Part shown: piece by piece, positions 6,716-13,720 of the stretch
How positions within the stretch are numbered: position 1 is the first letter of the stretch
Layout: the number at the start of each line of letters is the position of its first letter
Assembly: GCA_937916405.1 (NCBI GenBank)
Contig: CALFUF010000139.1
Location: 1-14,080, forward strand
Length of the DNA: 14,080 bases
Source: an uncultured Prevotella sp.
Lineage (GTDB): Bacteria > Bacteroidota > Bacteroidia > Bacteroidales > Bacteroidaceae
Direction of reading: 5' to 3'
Translations under genes and position numbers: made by a program
Notes under the pieces: model-generated
What the model saw: only the letters and a program-made list of their open reading frames with translations
Database searches by the model: none
Told to the model about the DNA's origin: nothing

Positions 6716-8779
6716 TTAGTAATTACCCAGTGCTTTGATCGTTTGAGGCATCCAAACCTCCATCAGCCCGGGACCACGATGGTTCCATGCATAATACGGT
6801 ATCATTGTCAGCGTCGCATCCTGCACAGTGGGATTACCCTGCGCATCCTGCTCCACGGCTTTACCCTTTACCGTGATAGACTTCACCAAGAAGTTCACAT
6901 TACGCTTGCCGTTAATCTGCTGGTCTGCGACAGTAAACTTAGGCTGGCGAGGCATCAGGAAGTTGAAAATGCTGAAGCCCTCATTGTCTGCCCCCTCCGC
7001 ACAATATACTAACGGACCACGCTCCACGGCAATCCTGCCTTGGTCAGCAACGATACGATGGTTAGCCTTCACAGTCCTTATCGCCATATCGAAATGGATA
7101 GTCACCACATCACCCTTCTTCCATGGACGGTCGATGACGAGGTAACCATGTTGCAACTCACTCTTCACCGCTTGTCCGTTCACCTTCACCTGATAGCCGG
7201 GGAGCACATCGTCACTAAAGCGATAAAGGTCACTGGGTACCGGCTCGCTCAACCAGCCAGGAATACGAAGGGCAAGACGGAATGTCTTCGCTTGGTTCTT
7301 CTGTATCCTCAAGGTGATGTCACCATCCCAAGGATAGTTGGTCTGCTGCTCCAACACCACGTCCTTTCCCTCTATCTGCACCGTAGCGGTATTACCTGCA
7401 AAGAGGTTCACATACAGTTTACGATCCTTCACGGCATACATATATCCTGGGAATGAGGGGATGAAACGGCAGAGATTAGAAGGACAGCACGCACAACCGA
7501 ACCATGGCTGACGCTCAACTGTATTGTCGGCATTAAAGGCATACTTACCGTCACTCGACAAGGGATTAGGATAGAAGAAGCGTCCACCATCCACTGACAT
7601 ACCGCTGATAACACCATTATAAAGGGTACGCTCCATGCAGTCGATGTATTTAGCATCACCATGCAGGAGGAACATACGATGGAACAGATAGACCATCGAG
7701 ATAGCGGCACAGGTCTCGTTATAGGCTGTCAGGTTGGGCAACTCGTAGTCAGCACCAAATGCCTCACCCTCATGACGGGCGCCTACTCCACCAGTGATAT
7801 AGTATTTCTTCGATACTATATTATTATAAATAAGGTCTATTGCCTTCAGATAATCCTTGTCACCTGTCAATGCTGCGACATCAGCCATACCAGCATACAT
7901 ATAGCCGGCACGAACGGCATGGCCCCACGCCTCCGTCTGTTCCACCACTGGTTTGTCACTCTGTGAATAAAGATCACGACGACCGGTCTTGCCACGATAG
8001 TCCAACAGGTATTTCGCCTCATCCAAATACTTCTTCTCACCCGTCAGCACATACAAACGAGCCAAAGCCATCTCAGCGATCTGGTGACCTGGTACCACAC
8101 AAGCCTGTCCTGCCTTGGATCCCACCTCACGGATGACACAGTCAGCATAGCGCTTGGCGATATTCAGGAACTTGTCTGAGCCTGTCGCCTGATAATGCGC
8201 ACAGGCTGCATCCACCATGTGTCCGAGGTTATATAGCTCATGACTCAGGATTTCCTCTACCTCCCAGCGTTTCTTTCCTGCCCAGCCATGGGGATGCTCC
8301 GGGTTGATGGTACGGGCAGTATACAAGTAGCCGTCAGGCTCCTGGGCGGCACCCACCACGTCCAGCACGGAGTCAATATAAGCCTTCAGTTTCTGGTCAG
8401 GATAAGTCTGCAGCACATAACTGGCACCCTCTATCGTCTTATAGACATCAGTATCATCGAAAGAGAAGCCCATGAACTTGCTGACATCCCACTCCTTGGT
8501 CTGCAAACCCGGATGGTTCGGATGCTGCAACGTATAGGCTGCCATCTCAAAGTTCTTATAACGATGCTCACTCTCACACTTCGAGAAAGCGAGTGGTATG
8601 GTCACCGCACGAGCCGCTTTGATACGGTCGCCCCAGAAAGTATTAGGAGTGACCTTCACTGCCGTGAAAGGTACTTGGCTGATAGGATAGCCATTACTAC
8701 GGTTCTCTGTCCTGGTCTTTGCCGTGCAGACAGACACTGCCAGCACACACAACATTGTTAAGGCGAATAGTCTTTTCAT
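6716..8779 (-). CDS. Secreted GH127/GH146-type beta-L-arabinofuranosidase (DUF1680 family)
   Basis: This 687-residue protein belongs to the DUF1680 group of glycoside hydrolases (GH127/GH146), zinc-cysteine retaining enzymes that mostly release beta-L-arabinofuranose from plant glycans. A signal peptide (about 1-20, ending VCTA) points to the periplasm. Catalytic features known from Bifidobacterium HypBA1 are present: Glu339 in HEGEAFG as probable acid/base, Glu355 and Cys357 in YNETC as zinc ligands, and Cys431/Cys432 in CACCPSN, the first being the likely nucleophile. An (alpha/alpha)-barrel and C-terminal beta domains fill the expected length, so the gene looks intact. The start at 8779 is chosen because the upstream ATG lies in the -33 box. 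It has its own promoter and lies near a SusC-type locus, suggesting arabinan or arabino-oligosaccharide use. GH127 and GH146 cannot be separated by eye. Confidence 0.93.
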   Translation of the reverse strand: MKRLFALTMLCVLAVSVCTAKTRTENRSNGYPISQVPFTAVKVTPNTFWGDRIKAARAVTIPLAFSKCESEHRYKNFEMAAYTLQHPNHPGLQTKEWDVSKFMGFSFDDTDVYKTIEGASYVLQTYPDQKLKAYIDSVLDVVGAAQEPDGYLYTARTINPEHPHGWAGKKRWEVEEILSHELYNLGHMVDAACAHYQATGSDKFLNIAKRYADCVIREVGSKAGQACVVPGHQIAEMALARLYVLTGEKKYLDEAKYLLDYRGKTGRRDLYSQSDKPVVEQTEAWGHAVRAGYMYAGMADVAALTGDKDYLKAIDLIYNNIVSKKYYITGGVGARHEGEAFGADYELPNLTAYNETCAAISMVYLFHRMFLLHGDAKYIDCMERTLYNGVISGMSVDGGRFFYPNPLSSDGKYAFNADNTVERQPWFGCACCPSNLCRFIPSFPGYMYAVKDRKLYVNLFAGNTATVQIEGKDVVLEQQTNYPWDGDITLRIQKNQAKTFRLALRIPGWLSEPVPSDLYRFSDDVLPGYQVKVNGQAVKSELQHGYLVIDRPWKKGDVVTIHFDMAIRTVKANHRIVADQGRIAVERGPLVYCAEGADNEGFSIFNFLMPRQPKFTVADQQINGKRNVNFLVKSITVKGKAVEQDAQGNPTVQDATLTMIPYYAWNHRGPGLMEVWMPQTIKALGNY

Positions 8780-8800
8780 GATTGTCTTTGTTTGAAGTTG

Positions 8801-8831
8801 CAAAGATACGAATAAGCGAGCACAAAACAAA
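8801..8831 (-). promoter_or_regulatory. Promoter of the arabinofuranosidase gene
   Basis: The minus strand carries TTTG (8828-8831), a 19-bp spacer and TATCTTTG (8801-8808), an exact consensus match. The predicted transcript starts near 8795, leaving a leader of about 15 nt before the ATG at 8779. Confidence 0.75.
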
Positions 8832-8924
8832 GAAATTTATTCTTTTTTAGTCGAGCGTGACTCTATTTCTATTGCACAAACTAATCGCACATCATTCCCC
8901 TACACGATTTGTTTGATAGTAAAT

Positions 8925-9290
8925 TTAAATCCCTAAGACAATGGCTGGATCAATATTCAGTTTTATACTTAACTCCCGTCCTATTTTAAGGGAAGGCTCA
9001 CTTTTACCATTCATAATCTCACTGACTCTGGCATTACTTAACCCCAGCATTTCCGCAAGCTTAGTCTGATTGAGCCCCATTTCATACAAGCGAAGTTTGA
9101 TGATGTCAACCAATGAGGGCTTCCCTATTGGATAGTGAATATCCTCATATTCCTCTACCATATCTGAAATCATATCCAGTTCCAGATAGTTCTTGTCATC
9201 TGTTGGTGTCTCGTCATTCACCAGCGGAAGTAGTTCTTCTATTCTTTGCAATGCTGCACGATAAGCAGCCTCGCTCTTTATCTGTGCCAT
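8925..9290 (-). CDS. higA: HigA-type antitoxin, XRE helix-turn-helix
   Basis: The 121-residue product has an acidic N-terminal half (1-60) and a C-terminal XRE-type helix-turn-helix (about 63-116) with LNQTKLAEMLGLSNARVSEIMNGKSEPS, the pattern of HigA-like antitoxins. Such proteins bind and neutralise the HigB toxin and repress their own operon. The ATG at 9288-9290 lies 3 nt after the toxin stop codon, so the two genes are surely co-transcribed and probably translationally coupled, toxin first as usual for higBA. No separate promoter is visible before it. The system call rests on the pair; on its own this protein would be an XRE regulator. Confidence 0.9.
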   Translation of the reverse strand: MAQIKSEAAYRAALQRIEELLPLVNDETPTDDKNYLELDMISDMVEEYEDIHYPIGKPSLVDIIKLRLYEMGLNQTKLAEMLGLSNARVSEIMNGKSEPSLKIGRELSIKLNIDPAIVLGI

Positions 9291-9293
9291 GTC

Positions 9294-9590
9294 CTAAATA
9301 TTTTGAATGTCCCTAATCGCATCATATTCCTTATGAGTTCCCACAAAACGAATGTAAACCGTTTTTGGAGTAAACTGAATGAGTACTACTAATCTATAGT
9401 CATTACCTTTGATATTGAACACATAGCGCTGGTTACCAACGGCATCAACACTGTTAAATGTATTCTTTATGTCAGCAAAACATGTCCACTCAGATCTCTT
9501 CGTCTTCTCATACCACTCTTCTAAAGCTGTTTTAGCCTGTGGCACCTTTGTATAGTATTCTACTAATGTGCTTTTTGAAATGATTCTCAT
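9294..9590 (-). CDS. higB: HigB-type toxin, putative mRNA interferase
   Basis: The 98-residue basic protein matches the HigB toxin family of RelE-like fold: an N-terminal helical part (MRIISKSTLVEYYTKVPQAKTALEEWY), then beta strands with the typical RYVFNIKGNDYRLVVLI and IRFVGTHKEYDAI (about residues 55-92). Known relatives cleave mRNA, often on the ribosome, and halt growth when the antitoxin is lost. Length and motifs look complete, so it is probably functional. It is the first gene of the operon, behind a consensus promoter and a palindromic candidate operator. The pair lies just outside the inverted-repeat-bounded module to its right and may be an independent acquisition. Confidence 0.92.
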   Translation of the reverse strand: MRIISKSTLVEYYTKVPQAKTALEEWYEKTKRSEWTCFADIKNTFNSVDAVGNQRYVFNIKGNDYRLVVLIQFTPKTVYIRFVGTHKEYDAIRDIQNI

Positions 9591-9593
9591 TAT

Positions 9594-9604
9594 TACACAG
9601 TGTA
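9594..9604. promoter_or_regulatory. Palindrome TACACAGTGTA, candidate HigA operator
   Basis: A perfect 5+1+5 inverted repeat lies between the -7 box (9613-9620) and the higB start codon (9590), covering the predicted transcription start. This is where an autorepressing HigA would bind. Position and symmetry are seen; the function is inferred. Confidence 0.5.
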
Positions 9605-9612
9605 TTTGGGTA

Positions 9613-9643
9613 CAAAAATAGAGTATTATTTTTAAATATCAAA
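9613..9643 (-). promoter_or_regulatory. Promoter of the higBA operon
   Basis: The minus strand has TTTG (9640-9643), a 19-bp spacer and TATTTTTG (9613-9620), a full consensus match, with a predicted leader of about 17 nt before higB. Confidence 0.75.
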
Positions 9644-9683
9644 ATATTTTTCGTTAATTCTTAAAATACGAGGAAACAAGTTA

Positions 9684-9791
9684 GAATTCCCTACACGTAA
9701 TTTTTAAAACCCTTGCCACCGTTGCCGCCTTGCAAAACTACTTGATAATCAGCGGATTGTCGGTAACAACGAAGCGGCAAGGGTGACAACG
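9684..9791 (-). repeat. Left copy of a ~108-bp palindromic repeat element
   Basis: Read on the minus strand this element starts one base after the VirE stop codon and aligns without gaps over its first 60 bases to the right copy at 13721-13829. A shared 43-bp perfect block follows (9696-9738 here), and then a diverged end at an EcoRI-like GAATTC. Its own arms, with CCTTGCCACC-type sequence at 9711-9729 and its degenerate complement at 9773-9791, can fold into a hairpin, weaker than in the right copy. It may serve as the VirE terminator, a module boundary, or both. Confidence 0.85.
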
Positions 9792-9792
9792 A

Positions 9793-11640
9793 TTAGCGTT
9801 TTTTGCATGGAATGACGAGATATTCCGTACCAAAATGGGTGCGTCTGCGTTTGATATTGTCGATATTGGAGAGGAATTGCCCGAAGATGCGGATGTTACC
9901 AGTCCGTATGGCGGCACCACCTTTCTTCTTGACGGCAGCGAAGATGGCGGCTGTCGTCATATACTGTCCCTCTCCCTCATGCTCGGGTATCCTAAAGCAC
10001 TCCCCGAAGAACATCTCCTCAGGGGAGCGGAGCTTAAACTGGCGGTTCGACTCCATGACTTCCATGGTCTGCTTGTCATCCATCCAATAGGGCTCATTCT
10101 GGTCTATCAGTGCGACAGCCTGCGCATAGAGCTGTTCGTAATTGATGGGTTGTGACATATTGATGGGATCTGTCAGCTCGATGCCGATGAAACGGTGACT
10201 TCCTGTGGGATCGGAAAGGATATCCGTCACATTTGCCGTGGCGATAAAGGAGGCGAGACGTGGGAACTCCTCGACATGTTTGCCATAGGGGCGTTTCACC
10301 TTCACCGAGGCGAGTTGCACGAGATTCTTCAGGAAACCCTCCTGTGTCTTGGGGGATATCTGGTTGAACTCGTCGAGGTTGATGAGTAGGAACTGGCTCA
10401 TCGCCTGCAATACTGACTTACGTTCCGAGAGGACGAGACTGTCATTGTAACCCCATTGCATATCTGTGGGAATCAGCGACTTACAGAAAGTCGACTTGTT
10501 ATAGCCCTGTTTGGATATCAGCAAGGGCACGATGGAGTTGCCATAGCGACGGCTCTTTCCTAACCATTGTGCCACCATCCCCAGGAACCAGATACGGAAC
10601 CACTCCTCCCAATGCGGATTCTTGGTAGGCACCCGCTTGGCAAGGTCAGCGATATAGTCGTGTCCGTCCCATTTGCGATACAGTCCCCAGAGATATTCCT
10701 CCACAGGATTATAGGCACGCACCAAGTTGGAGCGCAGGTAACGGGTGATGTCCTTGTCCCACACGTTCAGTCCAGCCAGTCGCGCCTCCATGGCAAGACC
10801 GTTCTGCACCCGCTCGTCGACAGGTCGCCATCCGTAGTGCCATTTCTCCTTTGAGCGGTATTCCACATAGCCCATCACCATATTCATGCGAAAGGCATAC
10901 CGTTGATCCATCAGGGAGATGAGCTCTTTCGTGTTCTGGATGACGGTTTCTGAGGCGTTGTCCTTCGTGTCATCAAGTGTCACCTTTCCTTTCTCCGATA
11001 TCGTGATACCATCAGGGATGTGTAAGGGGGTAGCCTCAGCGTTGTAGTAGGGGTGCTGGTCTACCGTCATGCGGAAACCCGTCATCCACATTGGCAGCTT
11101 CTCTTCCCGGACGGCTGGTGCTACCTGCAGGACATCAGCTGTCTGTGCCATTGTCACCAAAGGCTCGTAGAGTCCGCAGAGAATGGGGTATACCTGTTTG
11201 CAGAATACCTCCATCTCCTCCTCTGTCCGGGGCAGGGAACCGTCTGGGCGGCATGCTCTCACGACGACTTTCAGACTCCTGCCGCTGCTCCCCAGCAGGG
11301 CAAGCATCGTACTGGGAAGGATGGCGGTCATCCGTTTCAGCGTCTCTGCTTCCTCCTCATCCTTGAGAGGGGAGACGGTCAAGGTGAAGAGTCCGTTAAA
11401 CTGCTGGGCGATCAGGTTACCCTCCTTATTCGTCTTCATCGCTGCCGACGGGTAGACGACAGGTAGTCTGTGCATCTTCTCAAAGATACTCCACGACTCC
11501 GCATGTCGCACGAAGGTGCGCAATGCGTCCACATCCTCGAAATAGTTGTCTTGCAGTACCCGTTCCATGAAGGTCTCAATGGGTACTGTACTCACGTGTT
11601 GTTTGTTCTTCTTGTCTGTTTTGATACTTGTTAGTTTCAT
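9793..11640 (-). CDS. VirE-family primase/helicase-like protein (BT4734-like N-terminus)
   Basis: The 615-residue product matches the Bacteroidetes VirE type: an N-terminal BT4734-like part (about 60-180, with GSSGRSLKVVVRA at 118-130) related to primase folds, and a C-terminal SF3-helicase-like VirE ATPase domain (about 310-490). The ATPase has a P-loop-like KQGYNKSTFC (377-386), a Walker B LLINLDEF (418-425), a sensor SFIATAN (464-470) and a candidate arginine finger in GSHRF (Arg483). The P-loop has Asn where the final Gly is usual, and the N-terminal GLFTLTVS lacks the DID-like acids I would expect. It is probably involved in replication or maintenance of an accessory element. No promoter is evident in the 184 bp upstream, which hold the 22-bp repeat array, so it is likely transcribed with the gene at 11825. 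The virulence name is historical. Confidence 0.85.
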   Translation of the reverse strand: MKLTSIKTDKKNKQHVSTVPIETFMERVLQDNYFEDVDALRTFVRHAESWSIFEKMHRLPVVYPSAAMKTNKEGNLIAQQFNGLFTLTVSPLKDEEEAETLKRMTAILPSTMLALLGSSGRSLKVVVRACRPDGSLPRTEEEMEVFCKQVYPILCGLYEPLVTMAQTADVLQVAPAVREEKLPMWMTGFRMTVDQHPYYNAEATPLHIPDGITISEKGKVTLDDTKDNASETVIQNTKELISLMDQRYAFRMNMVMGYVEYRSKEKWHYGWRPVDERVQNGLAMEARLAGLNVWDKDITRYLRSNLVRAYNPVEEYLWGLYRKWDGHDYIADLAKRVPTKNPHWEEWFRIWFLGMVAQWLGKSRRYGNSIVPLLISKQGYNKSTFCKSLIPTDMQWGYNDSLVLSERKSVLQAMSQFLLINLDEFNQISPKTQEGFLKNLVQLASVKVKRPYGKHVEEFPRLASFIATANVTDILSDPTGSHRFIGIELTDPINMSQPINYEQLYAQAVALIDQNEPYWMDDKQTMEVMESNRQFKLRSPEEMFFGECFRIPEHEGEGQYMTTAAIFAAVKKKGGAAIRTGNIRIFGQFLSNIDNIKRRRTHFGTEYLVIPCKKR

Positions 11641-11683
11641 CTTCTTTAGTATGTTAGTTGGGTTATGTTACGGTTGTTGGTTT

Positions 11684-11815
11684 GTTCCACCCCATGGAAC
11701 ATTTTGTTCCACCCCATGGAACACTTTGTTCCACCCTATGGAACATTTGATCCCCTTTATCCCGATTCCTGATCCCAGGTATCGGAATACGTTATTCCAG
11801 GTATTGGAACAAGGG
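11684..11815. repeat. Six 22-bp iteron-like units with palindromic cores
   Basis: Units begin at 11684, 11706, 11728, 11750, 11772 and 11794, a strict 22-bp period. Units 1-3 have the core GTTCCACCCCATGGAAC (C to T at one position in unit 3). Units 5 and 6 have ATCCCAGGTATCGGAAT and ATTCCAGGTATTGGAAC. All five keep the TTCCA-N5-TGGAA-like palindrome, and only unit 4 has lost it. The array fills the gap between two co-directional genes and ends 43 bp before the VirE start codon. It resembles an iteron origin or a multi-site operator; in RNA each core could form a small hairpin. Confidence 0.9.
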
Positions 11816-11824
11816 GGTGGCGGG

Positions 11825-12265
11825 CTAGTCTTTCATGTAGTATCCAATCTCGTAGTGCTCGAAGGGACGCTCCTGCGTACTTCCATACTCCGCCATATAG
11901 CTTTCGATGACCTTCTGTTGCTCAGGCGACAACTTACGCTCGCCCTTGTCATAGCGGTAGTAACTGCCCACACTGCCCAGAAAGCCGGTGATGTCATGGC
12001 GTAAGGAGGAGCGCAGATGTTTGGGCACTCCTGCATACAACTTATGGAACCCGTAAGCAAGCTCCACCAGTTCCGCTTTCTGGAAATACTCACACTTGCC
12101 GTCGTGCAGGGCATTGGGGAATACGGTCAGTCCCCATGTCCGTCTCCGGGCGATCTCTTGTCCCACGACATAGCGCAGGCACTCATTGCAAGTTGCACAC
12201 TCGCGATTGAAACACATCAGGAAATTACCTGTGTTGTTGTTAATAATAAATTTGTTCTCTTCCAT
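11825..12265 (-). CDS. Small cysteine-cluster protein, DUF6078-like, VirE partner
   Basis: This 146-residue protein is of unknown function; it resembles, from memory, the Bacteroidales DUF6078 family. The N-terminus has a cysteine cluster (Cys18, 23, 26, 29; spacing CX4CX2CX2C) suggesting a zinc site, followed by ARRRTWGLTVFPNAL. The C-terminal half (about 88-125) contains ITGFLGSVGSYYRYDKGERKL, which looks like an XRE-type recognition helix followed by the usual polar wing, so DNA binding is plausible. There is no signal peptide or membrane segment, so it should be cytoplasmic. It has its own promoter and precedes the VirE gene on the same strand with the 22-bp palindromic array between them, making it a natural candidate for binding that array. 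The gene is well supported; the function is inference. Confidence 0.82.
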   Translation of the reverse strand: MEENKFIINNNTGNFLMCFNRECATCNECLRYVVGQEIARRRTWGLTVFPNALHDGKCEYFQKAELVELAYGFHKLYAGVPKHLRSSLRHDITGFLGSVGSYYRYDKGERKLSPEQQKVIESYMAEYGSTQERPFEHYEIGYYMKD

Positions 12266-12312
12266 ATTGAATAATCAACAATAGGTTTGAAAATAATGTG
12301 AAATATCACCTG

Positions 12313-12343
12313 CAAAGGTACAAAAAAATAAGCGAAAATGCAA
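12313..12343 (-). promoter_or_regulatory. Promoter of the small cysteine-cluster gene and probably VirE
   Basis: The minus strand has TTG (12341-12343), a 20-bp spacer and TACCTTTG (12313-12320), giving a leader of about 42 nt before the ATG at 12265. It is the only clear minus-strand promoter upstream of the two-gene unit. Confidence 0.65.
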
Positions 12344-12368
12344 GAAAAATCTTCTGAAAATATAAATA

Positions 12369-12398
12369 ATTGAGTCCACTTTCTAAAATGGACTCAAT
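12369..12398. repeat. Perfect 10-bp inverted repeat ATTGAGTCCA/TGGACTCAAT
   Basis: Arms at 12369-12378 and 12389-12398 flank a 10-bp AT-rich spacer. The repeat lies midway in the divergent gap between the two promoters. There is no T-run suited to a terminator, so an operator or structural element is more likely. Confidence 0.6.
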
Positions 12399-12435
12399 AA
12401 ATAATGTAGTGGTTCTCCTGCCTGACAACACCCCA

Positions 12436-12511
12436 TTGCACCGTAAAAAGTGCAATTTCCCATATTTTTTGCACATTTTTGAGTGCAAATTATTATATTT
12501 GCACTCAAAAA
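12436..12511. promoter_or_regulatory. Array of TTGCAC/GTGCAA half-sites over the ATPase promoter
   Basis: Five half-sites alternate in orientation: TTGCAC at 12436, GTGCAA at 12450, TTGCAC at 12469, GTGCAA at 12483 and TTGCAC at 12499. The first two pairs are each TTGCAC-N8-GTGCAA, offset by 33 bp. The last two half-sites lie in a perfect 15-bp inverted repeat (12476-12490 and 12497-12511, 6-bp spacer) that covers the -7 box. This looks like a multi-site operator controlling the ATPase gene. Confidence 0.7.
12468..12501 (+). promoter_or_regulatory. Promoter of the DUF4143-type ATPase gene
   Basis: TATATTTG at 12494-12501 is a consensus -7 box with a predicted leader of about 13 nt before the ATG at 12520. 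The nearest TTTG (12468-12471) is 22 bp upstream, slightly longer than the usual 19-20, and lies within the half-site array. Confidence 0.55.
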
Positions 12512-12519
12512 GGATAGTT

Positions 12520-13692
12520 ATGGACATACAACTCACAAGATTCATGCGTGGTAGGCTGGAAAATACCCAGACCTCATTTCATCGCTATATATTTTCACGG
12601 ATTCACTGGAATCGCCAGATGTTTGGTCTCATCGGTCCACGGGGCGTTGGCAAGACTACCATGTTCTTGCAGTATATCAAAGAGCACTATGACGAGAGGA
12701 AGATGTTCTATGTAACTGCAGATCATGTCTATTTCAGTACCCATTCTTTATTGGAACTCGCCGACGAGTTCTCTCGCGAAGGCGGTCAGCAGTTGTTTAT
12801 TGACGAGATCCACAAATATGCGAACTGGTCCAGAGAACTCAAACAGATCTATGACTCATACCCCGATATGATGGTGGCATTCACAGGGTCTTCAATTCTT
12901 GACATCACCAAAGGAGAGGCAGACCTGAGCCGCAGGGCGCCTATCTATCAAATCCAGGGGCTTTCTTTCCGTGAATACCTGTCCTTGTTTAAAAAGATAG
13001 AGGTGCCAGTATATACACTTGACGACATCTTGAATCACAAAGCGAAGATTCATGGAGTTCCTCATCCTCTTCCTCTTTTCTCAGATTATCTGAAACAAGG
13101 TTATTATCCTTTCGCTGACGATCCTGAATTTGAGATGCTGCTTAACCAATCCGTTACCCAAACCATGGAGGTTGACATTCCTCAATATGCTAATATGAAC
13201 CCTTCTACAGGACGCAAACTGAAGAAACTCCTTTCTGTAATAGCCCAAAGTGTGCCCTTTAAGCCTGTCATGGACTCACTGGCAACAATCATAGGAGTAA
13301 GCAGGAATGTCCTTCCTGACTATTTCCTCTATATGGAGAAAGCAGGAATAATAGGACAATTGCGTGACAGTACAGGGGGAGCTAGGGGAATAGGAAAAGT
13401 GGAGAAAGTATACCTTGATAACACAAACCTTGCCTATTTACTGGCAGAAGAGTCAACAGATATAGGAAATATCCGTGAGACTTTCTTTTATAACCAGATG
13501 CGCGTAACCGCAGATATTATCAGTTCACGTATCAGTGATTTCGAAATTGGTGAGAAAACTTTTGAGATTGGAGGAAAGAAAAAAGGTAAAAAGCAAATTG
13601 GGAATGCCCAAGAGGGCTATGTGGTACGTGACGATATTGAGTATGGTACGGGCAATATCATACCCCTCTGGGCGTTTGGATTGACTTATTAG
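12520..13692 (+). CDS. AAA-family ATP-binding protein (AAA_14/DUF4143 type)
   Basis: The 390-residue protein has a P-loop GPRGVGKTT (39-47), a Walker B LFIDEIHKY (92-100), a sensor-1-like AFTGSSI (120-126) and the LSRRAPIYQIQGLSFREYL segment (136-154) characteristic of AAA_14 ATPases. A winged-helix-like middle (about 235-300) and a C-terminal DUF4143-type part with FEIGGKKKGKKQI (348-360) follow; the latter resembles a PD-(D/E)XK nuclease-like fold. These proteins are abundant in Bacteroidetes and their role is unsettled; regulation and defence-like functions have been proposed. The start at 12520 is chosen because it follows the promoter and opens MDIQLTRFMRGRLE; the longer in-frame extension from 12370 reads through the operator array. 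It is divergent from the VirE pair and is followed after 28 nt by the right repeat element. Confidence 0.92.
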   Translation: MDIQLTRFMRGRLENTQTSFHRYIFSRIHWNRQMFGLIGPRGVGKTTMFLQYIKEHYDERKMFYVTADHVYFSTHSLLELADEFSREGGQQLFIDEIHKYANWSRELKQIYDSYPDMMVAFTGSSILDITKGEADLSRRAPIYQIQGLSFREYLSLFKKIEVPVYTLDDILNHKAKIHGVPHPLPLFSDYLKQGYYPFADDPEFEMLLNQSVTQTMEVDIPQYANMNPSTGRKLKKLLSVIAQSVPFKPVMDSLATIIGVSRNVLPDYFLYMEKAGIIGQLRDSTGGARGIGKVEKVYLDNTNLAYLLAEESTDIGNIRETFFYNQMRVTADIISSRISDFEIGEKTFEIGGKKKGKKQIGNAQEGYVVRDDIEYGTGNIIPLWAFGLTY

Positions 13693-13720
13693 GGTCAATA
13701 ATTCGCTTGTAATTCATATT

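Noticed and set aside
11684..11815. CRISPR array
   Set aside because: The period is 22 bp with only 5-bp linkers and no room for spacers, and there are no cas genes; it is an iteron-like tandem array.
12370..12519. 50-residue N-terminal extension of the ATPase
   Set aside because: It would translate the half-site array and the -7 box; the start at 12520 gives the normal family N-terminus.
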